This document shows, one piece after another, positions 40,811-48,220 of a DNA stretch of 61,846 nucleotides (positions within the stretch are counted from its first letter, which is position 1; each line of letters begins with the position of its first letter). The translations under genes and the position numbers were made by a program. Under the pieces are notes generated by a model. The model did no database searches and was not told the DNA's origin. It saw only the letters and a list, made by a program, of their open reading frames with translations. The stretch is taken from IMG/VR virus record IMGVR_UViG_3300030329_003801, positions 1 to 61,846 of that record; one strand, written 5' to 3'. The DNA is from a virus.

Positions 40811-41701
40811 ATGGGAGATGGAAAAAAGAAAATAATTTTTGTGAAGTGGTTTCCAGACGATTACATTACAGGGTGTGAACTCTTAACTTGGCAAACTGAA
40901 CTCGTTTACTCAAGAATAATACAAAGAATTTATAATACTAGAAACAACCTATATGACGAAGAAAATACTTGGAATATACTTATCCAAAAGATAGAAAAAT
41001 ATGCAGATATAGAGAAAATAAAGGAAGAATTACTAAAAAAAGACAAGATTTATTTAGAAGATGATAAGATAAAAAATCAGGGGTGTGATAAATACCTTAA
41101 AGAAGCTCTAGATTATTTAGAAGATCAAAGAAAAAAAGGTAAAAAAGGGGCAGATAAAAGATGGGGTGATGGCACAGCCAATGGCACAGCTAATGGCACA
41201 GCTATAGCCAACCATAAACCACAAGCCACAAACCATAAACCATTAAATTATAAAACTATAATGGAGACATGGAACAGGATAGTCCCCACCTCTCATATTC
41301 AACAAATGAATGATACAAGAAAGAAATTGTTTCAATCTAGGTTTAAACCTTTCTTTAAAGAAAGTTATGAGGAATGGGAGAAATTTTTAAATAGAATATC
41401 CAAGATTAGTTTCTTATGGGGAAGTAATGATAGACAATGGAAAGCAGACTTTAACTGGGTTTTAAATGAAAACAATCTTCTCAAAATATTAGAGGGAAAG
41501 TATGAAACTGAAACAAAAAATACTTCTACATTTTCATCTGATAGACATTATGATTCAAGGTTAAAAATGTTTAGCGAGGGTAAAGTAACTAATTTTATGA
41601 AGGTTTTTGCTAATCAACATGAGGGTGAAGTAAGAGAAATGGTACAAAAAGGTGATTTAACTAAAGAAAGAGCAACAGAATTGGGGATAAAAATTGGCTA
41701 A
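40811..41701 (+). CDS. Replication initiator / helicase-loader-like protein (DUF1376, DnaD type)
   Basis: 296 residues. The N-terminus (FVKWFPDDYITGCELLTWQT, then ELVYSRIIQRIY) matches the DUF1376 winged-helix type. A linker holds a triplicated N-G-T-A repeat. The C-terminus has FLWGSNDRQWKADFNWVL and LKILEGKYE, typical of phage proteins that load host helicase at the origin. This agrees with the absence of a phage polymerase. SD GGGAG upstream. Confidence 0.7.
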   Translation: MGDGKKKIIFVKWFPDDYITGCELLTWQTELVYSRIIQRIYNTRNNLYDEENTWNILIQKIEKYADIEKIKEELLKKDKIYLEDDKIKNQGCDKYLKEALDYLEDQRKKGKKGADKRWGDGTANGTANGTAIANHKPQATNHKPLNYKTIMETWNRIVPTSHIQQMNDTRKKLFQSRFKPFFKESYEEWEKFLNRISKISFLWGSNDRQWKADFNWVLNENNLLKILEGKYETETKNTSTFSSDRHYDSRLKMFSEGKVTNFMKVFANQHEGEVREMVQKGDLTKERATELGIKIG

Positions 41702-42218
41702 AAGAGGAAGACCTAAAAAAGAACCTGTTGTAAGGGATAAAGGGACACCAGAACTGATTATGCACAAAACAATGCTAGTTGGTGATGGAGATTCCACACT
41801 AACGACTACTGCTATTGATATTCATTTAGCGAGAAAACTTATATCAGTAGATCAACACACAGCAGGAAGAAGATTTTCTCACCTACACTATGTAGAATTT
41901 GGCAAAGTTTATAGTCAAAGTAGCATGGGGAAGATATTATCTGGTCAATCACAAAGTAGGGAAATATTGGGAAATCCAAGCAGATTTGAGGAGTTTATTC
42001 ATAAGTATTATGATGGGGCAAGATTGTACTTATACACACATGGTGGCATAAATGTGTTAAGAACAGCACTAAGTATCATTTGCTATGATAAAAGACCTAA
42101 TTATCTTAAAAATATCTATGAGCCAATGGACGATATTATACTTGCTGAAGTGAGAAAAAGTTTAACTTTATTAAAAAAATTTTTTAATGAGCCAGTTAAG
42201 AAAATCATTGGAAAATAG
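41694..42218 (+). CDS. AT-hook-bearing phage protein of unknown function
   Basis: 174 residues from a TTG start overlapping the upstream gene by 8. The start KRGRPKKEP is an AT-hook-like motif. The body has DKGTPELIMHKTMLVGDGD, DQHTAGRRFSHLHYVEFG and a helical end. Proteins with this G-T-P-E-L and Q-H-x-A-G pattern recur in marine phages next to replication genes. Probably DNA-binding; function unknown. The stop lies inside the hairpin GGAAAAT/ATTTTCC (42210-42227). Confidence 0.6.
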   Translation: MAKRGRPKKEPVVRDKGTPELIMHKTMLVGDGDSTLTTTAIDIHLARKLISVDQHTAGRRFSHLHYVEFGKVYSQSSMGKILSGQSQSREILGNPSRFEEFIHKYYDGARLYLYTHGGINVLRTALSIICYDKRPNYLKNIYEPMDDIILAEVRKSLTLLKKFFNEPVKKIIGK

Positions 42219-42227
42219 CGATTTTCC

Positions 42228-42373
42228 TTGACAAATTGAAATTTTTTCTTTAAAATTACACTTATAATTGTAAAATGGGTTAAGTATGTCAAGAGTTATT
42301 TAAAATAATCTTGAATAAATATTTTTACATAAAAAAAACACAGTAAAACAGCCGATAATATCGGCTTTTTTTT
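42228..42373 (+). ncRNA. Candidate small RNA: promoter to terminator without a gene
   Basis: TTGACA (42228-42233), a 17-base spacer and TAAAAT (42251-42256) form a near-consensus promoter. About 90 bases later GCCGA/TCGGC with eight T (42351-42373) ends transcription. No open frame longer than a few codons lies between, and the next gene is on the other strand. A perfect TATAAT sits at 42263, and a reverse TTGACA at 42287-42292 faces the first. A short antisense or regulatory RNA is the simplest reading; an unused spacer is the alternative. Confidence 0.45.
42351..42373 (+). terminator. Intrinsic terminator
   Basis: GCCGA, loop TAATA, TCGGC, then eight T. It ends rightward transcripts just before the convergent glucosaminidase gene, whose stop it adjoins. 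Confidence 0.75.
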
Positions 42374-42893
42374 ATTCTAATTGCATAAAATTTACTTGCA
42401 ACTTTTTAACAATTTTCTTAACTTTTTCTTCGTACAAAGGGTCTTCTGCATAATTGTAAAGTTTATCAACTAACTTATCAACATTTATTTCATTCATAAC
42501 ATACTGTGTAAAAAGAGTATCTTTAAATTCCTCGTAGTTAATATCTGTTGTTAGTAGTTCCATATAGTGTTCAACTGATTCACATTTTGTCTTATACGAC
42601 CTCAATTTCTTTTTATTACCATCTAAAGAAGTAATATAATCTTCTCCCTCCAAAGCAATAATACCAAATAGGTTATTTGCCTCCTTATAAAATCTGGAAG
42701 TTCCATATCCTGTTTCCTGTATAGCTTGAGCTATCACCAGAACAAGTGGTATTCGCAAGGGTGGATCAATAATAGCATTATATTCAATCGCACATTGTTT
42801 TACTTCTTCAATAAATGAATGTTGGTACATAAAATCATAATCAATTTGTGGCTGATTACACAAAAGAAATAATGTTGCACATAAATGTTTCAT
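42372..42893 (-). CDS. Glucosaminidase (Bax/FlgJ-like peptidoglycan hydrolase)
   Basis: 173 residues. The N-terminus (MKHLCATLFLLCNQPQ) looks like a short signal sequence. The domain shows L-R-I-P-L-V-L-V-I-A-Q-A-I-Q-E60-TGYGTSRF and A-N-N-L-F-G, with Glu60 the expected catalytic acid. The family cleaves between glucosamine and muramic acid in peptidoglycan. It is expressed leftward with small early-type genes and so separately from the SleB hydrolase at 31263. It may act in host wall remodelling rather than final lysis. Confidence 0.8.
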   Translation of the reverse strand: MKHLCATLFLLCNQPQIDYDFMYQHSFIEEVKQCAIEYNAIIDPPLRIPLVLVIAQAIQETGYGTSRFYKEANNLFGIIALEGEDYITSLDGNKKKLRSYKTKCESVEHYMELLTTDINYEEFKDTLFTQYVMNEINVDKLVDKLYNYAEDPLYEEKVKKIVKKLQVNFMQLE

Positions 42894-43042
42894 TTAGTTT
42901 CTTTCTTGTTATCATTAATTTCTTTCTCGGCTGATTTTACACAATCATCTTGATAAGTTTGCCATAAATTTTCTGTTTCTATACAGATCATAATATATCT
43001 ACGAGCAAGTTCATCAATTTTTTTACCAATATCATCATTCAT
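42890..43042 (-). CDS. Small helical protein
   Basis: 50 residues: MNDDIGKKIDELARRYIMIC, then ENLWQTYQDDCVKSAEKEI and a Lys-rich end. Start overlaps the upstream gene by 8 bases and the stop overlaps the hydrolase ATG (ATGA). It is coupled to the hydrolase and may regulate it; this is inferred from position only. Confidence 0.55.
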   Translation of the reverse strand: MNDDIGKKIDELARRYIMICIETENLWQTYQDDCVKSAEKEINDNKKETK

Positions 43043-43532
43043 TAAATATTTTTTTTAGTTTTAAGTAATCTTTTCTGGGAATAATAAATCGCAAATCACT
43101 ATTAACTTCAGTAATATCAAAACCCTCCCTATCTTCTAAAAAAACTTCTAATTCACACCAAAATTCATTTTTCTCTTTGTATTGTTTTCTGACTTCTAAA
43201 TTACCACACCAATTCTCGTACATAGTATCTTGTGCTTCTTCCAAAAAACTTTCACCAGAGAGTGCTACATAGTAATCACCTTTTTGATAGAAATAATCAT
43301 CTTTATCAAAAGTTTTTAATATTGTTATGTCCTCAAACTTGTTGATATTGTATGTTGCCCATTTAGAATAGTTTACTTCAAATGCATAAAAAGGTTTATA
43401 CTTTTCTGATTTAACTAAAAGTAATCTTCTTTCAGTAGCAGACCACTTGTAAGGAGTTAAATAAACACCCTTTACATTCATTTTTGTTTTACCATCAAGA
43501 GTAAGTCCTGTGTATATATCTGTTTCAATCAT
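43035..43532 (-). CDS. Unknown acidic/aromatic protein
   Basis: 165 residues from ATG 43532, chosen because it overlaps the upstream stop (ATGA) with GAGG eight bases before; an ATG 18 bases upstream is possible. Mixed alpha/beta with many aromatics (DDYFYQKGDYYVALSGESFL). No family recognised. Confidence 0.55.
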   Translation of the reverse strand: MIETDIYTGLTLDGKTKMNVKGVYLTPYKWSATERRLLLVKSEKYKPFYAFEVNYSKWATYNINKFEDITILKTFDKDDYFYQKGDYYVALSGESFLEEAQDTMYENWCGNLEVRKQYKEKNEFWCELEVFLEDREGFDITEVNSDLRFIIPRKDYLKLKKIFNE

Positions 43533-43780
43533 TGTATTTGCCTCAACCATGCATTAGGGATCTTATCCAATTTCCTTTTTTGCAATAAACATAAGGCAAC
43601 AGGATTAGGAATAATAGTCATACCATTTTTATAGTTATAAACTTGTCGCCAAGTTAAACCAAGATATGTTGCTGTATCTAGAACATTACCTTTGAACATT
43701 TCACCAACCAATTCATCAAATTGTTCAGAAGTCATTTTCTTTTTTCTTTTAACAAAAGTTTCTAATTCAATTCTTTTCAC
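43529..43780 (-). CDS. HTH-type DNA-binding protein (putative regulator)
   Basis: 83 residues from a GTG start. Residues about 17-70 fit a helix-turn-helix: SEQFDELVGEMFKGNVLDTA, YLGLTWRQVYNYKNG and NPVALCLLQK, as in small Cro/antitoxin-like repressors. It is a candidate to bind the palindrome repeated through this region. No toxin partner is obvious nearby. Confidence 0.55.
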   Translation of the reverse strand: MKRIELETFVKRKKKMTSEQFDELVGEMFKGNVLDTATYLGLTWRQVYNYKNGMTIIPNPVALCLLQKRKLDKIPNAWLRQIQ

Positions 43781-43950
43781 CTAACCTCCTCTATTTCACA
43801 AAATTGATAATCTATAAATTTTTCTCGGTGTACTTGGTCATCACTATAACCTTGTTCATCAAAAATCTTTATAGCTTCTTTTTCTGTTTTAGCTTTAACA
43901 TCAATTTCTTTACCATAATGTTCAGCAATTAAAATTCTATAAGTTTTCAT
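43777..43950 (-). CDS. DpnD/PcfM-like small protein
   Basis: 57 residues: MKTYRILIAEHYGKEIDVKA, then T-E-K-E-A-I-K-I-F-D-E-Q-G-Y. Same strand-helix pattern as the gene at 39908. Stop overlaps the next GTG. Function unknown. Confidence 0.55.
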   Translation of the reverse strand: MKTYRILIAEHYGKEIDVKAKTEKEAIKIFDEQGYSDDQVHREKFIDYQFCEIEEVR

Positions 43951-44183
43951 TATGCCCTACCACTTTCTTTATCCACATAAATATCAGCTTCAAGATCTAT
44001 CTTTTCTAAAAGTATGTGACTAGGTATATCATTTCTATTAATAAAAATATGATCCTTTTCTTTATTTAATGCATTAGTTTCATAAAGATATTCAATCATT
44101 TTTGTTAATGTAAATGTTGTTAATTTTTTTTTGTCTTTGTTATAAAAATATAAAAGCAAATCTTTTTTATTAGTTCCTACCAT
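43950..44183 (-). CDS. Unknown small protein
   Basis: 77 residues with a charged middle helix (TLTKMIEYLYETNALNKE) and a C-terminal strand region (DIYVDKESGRA). Overlaps its upstream neighbour by 14 bases and abuts the next one. Not recognised. Confidence 0.5.
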   Translation of the reverse strand: MVGTNKKDLLLYFYNKDKKKLTTFTLTKMIEYLYETNALNKEKDHIFINRNDIPSHILLEKIDLEADIYVDKESGRA

Positions 44184-44418
44184 TTTTTTCCTCCTTTTTT
44201 TTTTGAAAGTTCTTTAATGCACCATCAGATAAATGACTAATTATTTTTCCAAAGTGCATAACAGCAGAACGAAGTGAAGATGAATTTAAAAAATCAAGCA
44301 TAGAAAGTTCAACTATTTTTTCTATGTCCTCCCTTGATAGTTCCTCACCCTCACTTAATTTCTGCCCAATCACCAATGATTGTGTGTGAAATTTATCAAA
44401 TTCCTTATCAAATTCCAT
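44170..44418 (-). CDS. Unknown helical protein
   Basis: 82 residues, helical: SLVIGQKLSEGEELSREDIE and LRSAVMHFGKIISHLSDGA, with a lysine-rich end. Starts directly after the upstream stop. Could be a small regulator of host functions; no motif supports more. Confidence 0.5.
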   Translation of the reverse strand: MEFDKEFDKFHTQSLVIGQKLSEGEELSREDIEKIVELSMLDFLNSSSLRSAVMHFGKIISHLSDGALKNFQKKKEEKNGRN

Positions 44419-44419
44419 A

Positions 44420-44869
44420 TTAATTTATTGATAACTCCTCTATTTTTTCAATTTGATTTGCTGATAAAGGAAGCAAAGTGCTATCTTTATCTATTGAACG
44501 ACCAATAAACATTTTAAACTCTATTTCATGAATAGTGTTTTTACAATCTTGGTCTTTACTGATACCAGCTCTCGCTGTTTCAATTTTCTCAATTTTAAAA
44601 AAACGAAAACTATTCTTGTCTGGATCGCAAAGAGTATTCATAAGTCTAAATATTCTTTTTTGTGCATGTTCATAAAGTTTAACAACATCACCAACCTTAA
44701 TTGTTTTATCAATAAGATTGCTTTGTTCATGTTTTTTTATATCTTCTGGTAAACATTCTAAAACTTCTCTAACCATTTCTTTATTTGGTTGAAAGAAAGT
44801 AGTTGTTGTGCCATCTTTTTCTTTTTTTTCTTTAAGAACTTTAACTGATGGTTTATTTTTATTTTTCAT
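44420..44869 (-). CDS. Unknown protein, first in its leftward unit
   Basis: 149 residues. Lysine-rich start, then a helix with EMVREVLECLPEDIKKHEQ and a beta-rich second half containing KVGDVVKLYEHAQKRIFRLM. Its promoter region holds copy B of the palindrome 41 bases upstream, and the SD is AAGGAG. Not recognised. Confidence 0.5.
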   Translation of the reverse strand: MKNKNKPSVKVLKEKKEKDGTTTTFFQPNKEMVREVLECLPEDIKKHEQSNLIDKTIKVGDVVKLYEHAQKRIFRLMNTLCDPDKNSFRFFKIEKIETARAGISKDQDCKNTIHEIEFKMFIGRSIDKDSTLLPLSANQIEKIEELSIN

Positions 44870-44909
44870 TTTTTACTCCTTGTTAATTATAAAAGAGTAA
44901 ATCATAGTA

Positions 44910-44924
44910 TTGAAATGATTGCAA
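44910..44924 (-). promoter_or_regulatory. Copy B of shared palindromic operator
   Basis: TTGAAATGATTGCAA is a perfect match to TTGnAAwnATTnCAA. On the minus strand a TATGAT -10-like box follows, so the palindrome would lie in the promoter spacer. Flanking CATAG is shared with copy C at the same distance. Confidence 0.6.
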
Positions 44925-44940
44925 GAACATTTTTAACTAA

Positions 44941-45165
44941 TTATTTTTCCCTTTCTTTTGCTTCTTCATCTGTAATAATTTCATAATCCCACATAAACAT
45001 CTCGCATATTTCATCAAGTGGCATAGTTTTTAAAGTTTCTTTATCTTCTTCATTATCCATGTCAGTTTCATGTATATCAATTAATGCAGTTCTTAAATCT
45101 TCTTTATCTTCATAAACTTGATAATTCCAACTTCCTTGTAAATCTATTCTTAATACTTTACTCAT
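44941..45165 (-). CDS. Small acidic protein
   Basis: 74 residues, strongly acidic, with IDLQGSWNYQVYEDKEDLRT and LDEICEMFMWDYEIITDEE. Small acidic phage proteins often mimic DNA or block host enzymes, but this is only a possibility here. A perfect hairpin lies upstream (45192-45217). Confidence 0.5.
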   Translation of the reverse strand: MSKVLRIDLQGSWNYQVYEDKEDLRTALIDIHETDMDNEEDKETLKTMPLDEICEMFMWDYEIITDEEAKEREK

Positions 45166-45191
45166 TATTTCATTTTTTCCTCTCGAATATT

Positions 45192-45217
45192 ATGGGGACG
45201 ACTTATTTCGTCCCCAT
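45192..45217. other. Perfect 10-bp hairpin between leftward genes
   Basis: ATGGGGACGA pairs with TCGTCCCCAT around CTTATT. Neither side has a T run, so it is not a classic terminator. It may be an RNA processing or stability site between the genes at 45227 and 45165. Confidence 0.6.
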
Positions 45218-45226
45218 TAGGAGTAA

Positions 45227-45727
45227 TTAATTTATAACACTTTCTTTTAATACTGATTGCAAACTTTTAGAAATAGGAACGACTTTTTTATCTAATTCCT
45301 TTTTCTCTTGTATTCTTTCGTTCTCAACATCTTTATAGACATTGTTGGTAATATCTCGAAGAACACCAGATACACAATTATTAACAAATTTCTTTCTGGT
45401 TAATCTTTCTGCATTAGTCCAAAGTCCTACATGGTTTTGTAAATCTTTAATTGTAATACGATAAGGTTTCACAACTCCTTTATCATCTCTCATCATTAAA
45501 GAAGTATTATATAGTTTTTCGACTAATCTCATTCTGATTAACCATTCATCAATATTGCTTTCTGTTATTTCACTTAATCCAACAATCATTGTTTCATAGA
45601 CTAAGTGCTTGGTAATTGGTTGTATATCGAAAACTTTACTACCTTTCTTGTTTTCAACAGGGACATAGTAATCATCTGGGTTTCTTTTAAATCCCATAAT
45701 ATTTCTGATACTCCATCTTAAAGCCAT
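45227..45727 (-). CDS. Unknown helical protein
   Basis: 166 residues beginning MALRWSIRNIMGFKRNPDDY, with a basic helical C-terminus (ERIQEKKELDKKVVPISKSL). Contains LRDITNNVYKDVEN. No recognised family. It abuts the following small gene with a two-base gap and SD GGAGG lies in the upstream end. Confidence 0.5.
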   Translation of the reverse strand: MALRWSIRNIMGFKRNPDDYYVPVENKKGSKVFDIQPITKHLVYETMIVGLSEITESNIDEWLIRMRLVEKLYNTSLMMRDDKGVVKPYRITIKDLQNHVGLWTNAERLTRKKFVNNCVSGVLRDITNNVYKDVENERIQEKKELDKKVVPISKSLQSVLKESVIN

Positions 45728-45729
45728 TT

Positions 45730-46041
45730 TTACTCACCTCCTTCAAATTTAATAGTTTGAACTGCTGTATCTCTATCAGCAAGATATCGATAACTTTCAT
45801 CATGTTCAGATACCATTTCTACATCAAAATTATTTTCTAATGCTTCTAAAATAAAACTATCATCATTTCTACCATATCTAAAAACATCAATTACATTGTT
45901 GTCTTTATCGGTTGCAAAATGAAGATAATTTTTACCATCAAAAAATAATTTATAATTATTTCTAAAAATAACATCAAATTCTTTAAGTTTTTTAATGTCA
46001 TTTAATGGTATTTTTGCAGTTGGTCTATAATATGTGGACAT
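45730..46041 (-). CDS. Unknown small protein
   Basis: 103 residues from ATG 46041. The frame is open 18 bases further to a TTG, but those codons are the ribosome-binding site itself (GGAAAGGAGG), so ATG 46041 is the start. It overlaps the upstream stop (TAATG). Contains DVIFRNNYKLFFDGKNYLHF and a C-terminal LADRDTAVQTIKF. Not recognised. Confidence 0.6.
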   Translation of the reverse strand: MSTYYRPTAKIPLNDIKKLKEFDVIFRNNYKLFFDGKNYLHFATDKDNNVIDVFRYGRNDDSFILEALENNFDVEMVSEHDESYRYLADRDTAVQTIKFEGGE

Positions 46042-46301
46042 TACACACCTCCTTTCCAATTTGGTAAATTCATATATTCTTTCATATCCATATCTAAATA
46101 ACCATTATCACCCTCGTTGTCAGATAACTGCACTCTTGCTCTAATTTCAGTATCATTATGAGGTAAAGCAAAAGTAATAGGATAGAAAAAACTAGTATTA
46201 AGTTTATCCAAATTATCTGGTTTAAATGTTCTATTCCTATTTGCTTTAATAGATTTGTTATTTATTTTTATTAATTCTTCTTTGGTAAAATATTTTGGCA
46301 T
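46041..46301 (-). CDS. Unknown small protein
   Basis: 86 residues from ATG 46301, which has GGAG eight bases upstream; a GTG at 46349 overlapping the previous gene is the alternative. Contains YPITFALPHNDTEIRARVQL and DNEGDNGYLDMDMKEYMN. Not recognised. Confidence 0.5.
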   Translation of the reverse strand: MPKYFTKEELIKINNKSIKANRNRTFKPDNLDKLNTSFFYPITFALPHNDTEIRARVQLSDNEGDNGYLDMDMKEYMNLPNWKGGV

Positions 46302-46341
46302 TTTTAAATCTCCATTTCCTAATGCTGTTTTAATAACTAAT

Positions 46342-46839
46342 TCACACACTTCTTTTTACAATCTCATTAAAAAGTTTTGAATAATATTCATTTTCATCCA
46401 TATCAATAATAACAGAAACTATTCTATCATCTTCGTTCTTAATGGCATAGACGGGATAACAACCATCCCCATAGCCACTAGAAAAAGCAACACCAACTTC
46501 TGCACCATGTTCATTAATCATCTCGCCACCACCTTTTTCAGATTTTGTGAGCATACATGCTCCTTGATAAGAGTATTCTTTGCTATGAGCTTCTGGGTGT
46601 GGCAGTTCAATAAAAATACCATCTTTAATTAATTCATTCATAGTTTTATTATATTCGGAAATAATTTCATCATATTGACTAAAGTCTTTTCCATACTGCA
46701 ACTCTTTACCAGAAGCAGTATGTCTGTATCGTCTAACATCTCTATAATCATCATTTTTAAATGAAGAAACATAACATGGATCAGTAATCATTAATTGACC
46801 ACTATCCACTCCAACACTACCTATATAAACTTTTTCCAT
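46342..46839 (-). CDS. DUF4241-like protein
   Basis: 165 residues from ATG 46839, with AAGGAG seven bases upstream; an in-frame ATG at 46884 lacks one. The start VYIGSVGVDSGQLMITDPCY and the end VAFSSGYGDGCYPVYAIKNE, followed by R-I-V-S-V-I-I-D-M-D, match the DUF4241 pattern (S-G-x-G-D-G-x-Y). That family is widespread in bacteria and phages without a known function. Confidence 0.6.
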   Translation of the reverse strand: MEKVYIGSVGVDSGQLMITDPCYVSSFKNDDYRDVRRYRHTASGKELQYGKDFSQYDEIISEYNKTMNELIKDGIFIELPHPEAHSKEYSYQGACMLTKSEKGGGEMINEHGAEVGVAFSSGYGDGCYPVYAIKNEDDRIVSVIIDMDENEYYSKLFNEIVKRSV

Positions 46840-46888
46840 TTTTAACTCCTTTGTTGAAAGTTTATTCATATCTTTTTTTTGCATAGAT

Positions 46889-46903
46889 TTGAAATAATTG
46901 CAA
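46889..46903 (-). promoter_or_regulatory. Copy C of shared palindromic operator
   Basis: TTGAAATAATTGCAA, a perfect match, 50 bases before the 46839 start codon. It differs from copy B only at the central base and shares its CATAG flank. Confidence 0.6.
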
Positions 46904-46905
46904 CA

Positions 46906-47244
46906 TTATTCAATTTTTTCTAATACTTCTTTGTCTTTTCCCTCTAAAGCAATAAGTATTTCTCTTAATTTATCTTCTTTTTCCTTTGTAAAACAATGCA
47001 CTCTATCAAACATAGGAAAACCATTAACACTCTTTGGTAGTTCATGTTTTTCCCCATAATAACAAAAGAAAAAAGTATGTTCTTTTTTAACACACCCAAA
47101 AGCTATTGGTAAAAAAATCATTCTTAAATTATCTGCCCATCTTTGAGGATTTTCATCATAACATTCCCAAGAGGTAAAAACACAGTTAGCCCTATAATCT
47201 AGAGCTAACTTTTTGATTTCTTTTAGTTCTTTATCTGTTATCAA
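46906..47244 (-). CDS. Unknown protein
   Basis: 112 residues from a TTG start overlapping the upstream stop. Contains DYRANCVFTSWECYDENPQR, a hydrophobic F-L-P-I-A-F-G segment, and a Lys/Glu-rich C-terminal helix. Three cysteines in all. Not recognised. Confidence 0.5.
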   Translation of the reverse strand: MITDKELKEIKKLALDYRANCVFTSWECYDENPQRWADNLRMIFLPIAFGCVKKEHTFFFCYYGEKHELPKSVNGFPMFDRVHCFTKEKEDKLREILIALEGKDKEVLEKIE

Positions 47245-47543
47245 TTTAACCCTACCTCTTTCATAATTTGGGGAAATAGTTTAACAAATTGTTCATCTTG
47301 CTTTTTACCAGAATGAATTAATTTGGCATATTCACGAACACTTATTTGTATTTCATCAATCAAATAATTGATATGATCGTCAATATTTTCTGGTGGCATG
47401 ATAAATATATCTCTATCTGCTTTCTTACACCAAGCATCTAGGACTTGTTCTAATTTGGATAATAAAAACTGTTTTTGATCTTTTCCTTTAAAAGAAGAAG
47501 CAAACAATTTTAAATCCTCTTTGGTTACATCTGGTTTAATCAT
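47241..47543 (-). CDS. Unknown helical protein, first in its leftward unit
   Basis: 100 residues, helical: TKEDLKLFASSFKGKDQKQF and HINYLIDEIQISVREYAKLI. Its ATG is immediately preceded by seven AT repeats with no visible SD, so the message may be leaderless. Copy D of the palindrome is 21 bases upstream. Confidence 0.5.
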   Translation of the reverse strand: MIKPDVTKEDLKLFASSFKGKDQKQFLLSKLEQVLDAWCKKADRDIFIMPPENIDDHINYLIDEIQISVREYAKLIHSGKKQDEQFVKLFPQIMKEVGLN

Positions 47544-47563
47544 ATATATATATATGGTACTTT

Positions 47564-47578
47564 TTGAAAAAATTTCAA
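47564..47578 (-). promoter_or_regulatory. Copy D of shared palindromic operator and leftward promoter
   Basis: TTGAAAAAATTTCAA. Read leftward, its TTGAAA (47573-47578) with an 18-base spacer and TATATA (47549-47554) forms a promoter starting at about the ATG of 47543. A rightward TATACT (47606-47611) for the 47646 gene lies close by, so the site could control both directions. Confidence 0.55.
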
Positions 47579-47645
47579 TAGTTTATTTTGACTTTTTTTA
47601 CTTTTTATACTAATGATTAATAAACCATTAAAAAAGGAGTATAAA

Positions 47646-47789
47646 ATGGCTAATAAAGAAAAACCAAGTAGACCAATGTTCACCAAATGGAGAAAAAACA
47701 AAGGTCAGTTTGCAAGAAAGGATTATCACAAGGAACTTCCTAAAAAAATAGCTGAATATCTTGGAAGAAAAGAGGTAAGTCATGGATAA
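47646..47789 (+). CDS. Small basic protein
   Basis: 47 residues, MANKEKPSRPMFTKWRKNKG and an Arg/Lys-rich helix. SD AAGGAG seven bases upstream. One of only three rightward genes in this mostly leftward region. Overlaps the next gene by 8 bases. Confidence 0.55.
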   Translation: MANKEKPSRPMFTKWRKNKGQFARKDYHKELPKKIAEYLGRKEVSHG

Positions 47790-47955
47790 TAGGAAAATTA
47801 AAAAGAAATCAAAGGCACAAAGGGAAAGAGAAAAAGCCGAATTAATCCAAGAGCTAGGGTATGATCCAGATCGTGATCCAATGCAGGATTATTGGGATCA
47901 TGAAAGCGACAAGATCGCTATTCACCAAGAATTTCACGATAACGAAACATCATAA
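47782..47955 (+). CDS. Small charged protein
   Basis: 57 residues: basic N-terminal helix (KIKKKSKAQREREKAELIQE), then an acidic end with D-P-D-R-D-P-M-Q-D-Y-W-D-H-E. Translationally linked to the previous gene by overlap. Ends directly at the hairpin 47961-47977. Not recognised. Confidence 0.55.
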   Translation: MDNRKIKKKSKAQREREKAELIQELGYDPDRDPMQDYWDHESDKIAIHQEFHDNETS

Positions 47956-47980
47956 AAAAAGGGGGGAAATTCCCCCCTAA
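47954..47980 (-). terminator. Terminator of leftward unit 48003-49141
   Basis: GGGGGGA and TCCCCCC pair around AAT. On the minus strand the stem is followed by seven T, so it stops leftward transcription; the rightward side has only a weak T stretch. Confidence 0.75.
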
Positions 47981-48002
47981 TTCATAATATTATATAATTC
48001 AT

Positions 48003-48218
48003 TTATTCGTCTGGCTCGAACTCCTCTCCATAGTCAGCTACTTTCTGCCTATATTCTGTGGTATCATCTTTAAATATACAAGGATCATATTCGTTTTTTC
48101 TATCCTCAATACATTCATCACAAACATAACCACAAGAAATGCCCATTTTATCATAAAGAATAAAAGGAATATTATCTTTCCTACAATTAGGACATTCATC
48201 AAGTATTCTATCAAACAT
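48003..48218 (-). CDS. Small zinc-binding-type protein
   Basis: 71 residues with C9-P-N-C12 and C29, C33-D-E-C36, a probable zinc ribbon, and an acidic tail ending EEFEPDE. It could bind DNA or a host protein. Last gene of its unit. Confidence 0.55.
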   Translation of the reverse strand: MFDRILDECPNCRKDNIPFILYDKMGISCGYVCDECIEDRKNEYDPCIFKDDTTEYRQKVADYGEEFEPDE

Positions 48219-48220
48219 AT

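Noticed and set aside
43969-43977. Perfect DnaA box (TTATCCACA)
   Set aside because: It lies alone inside a coding region; without a cluster there is no case for an origin.
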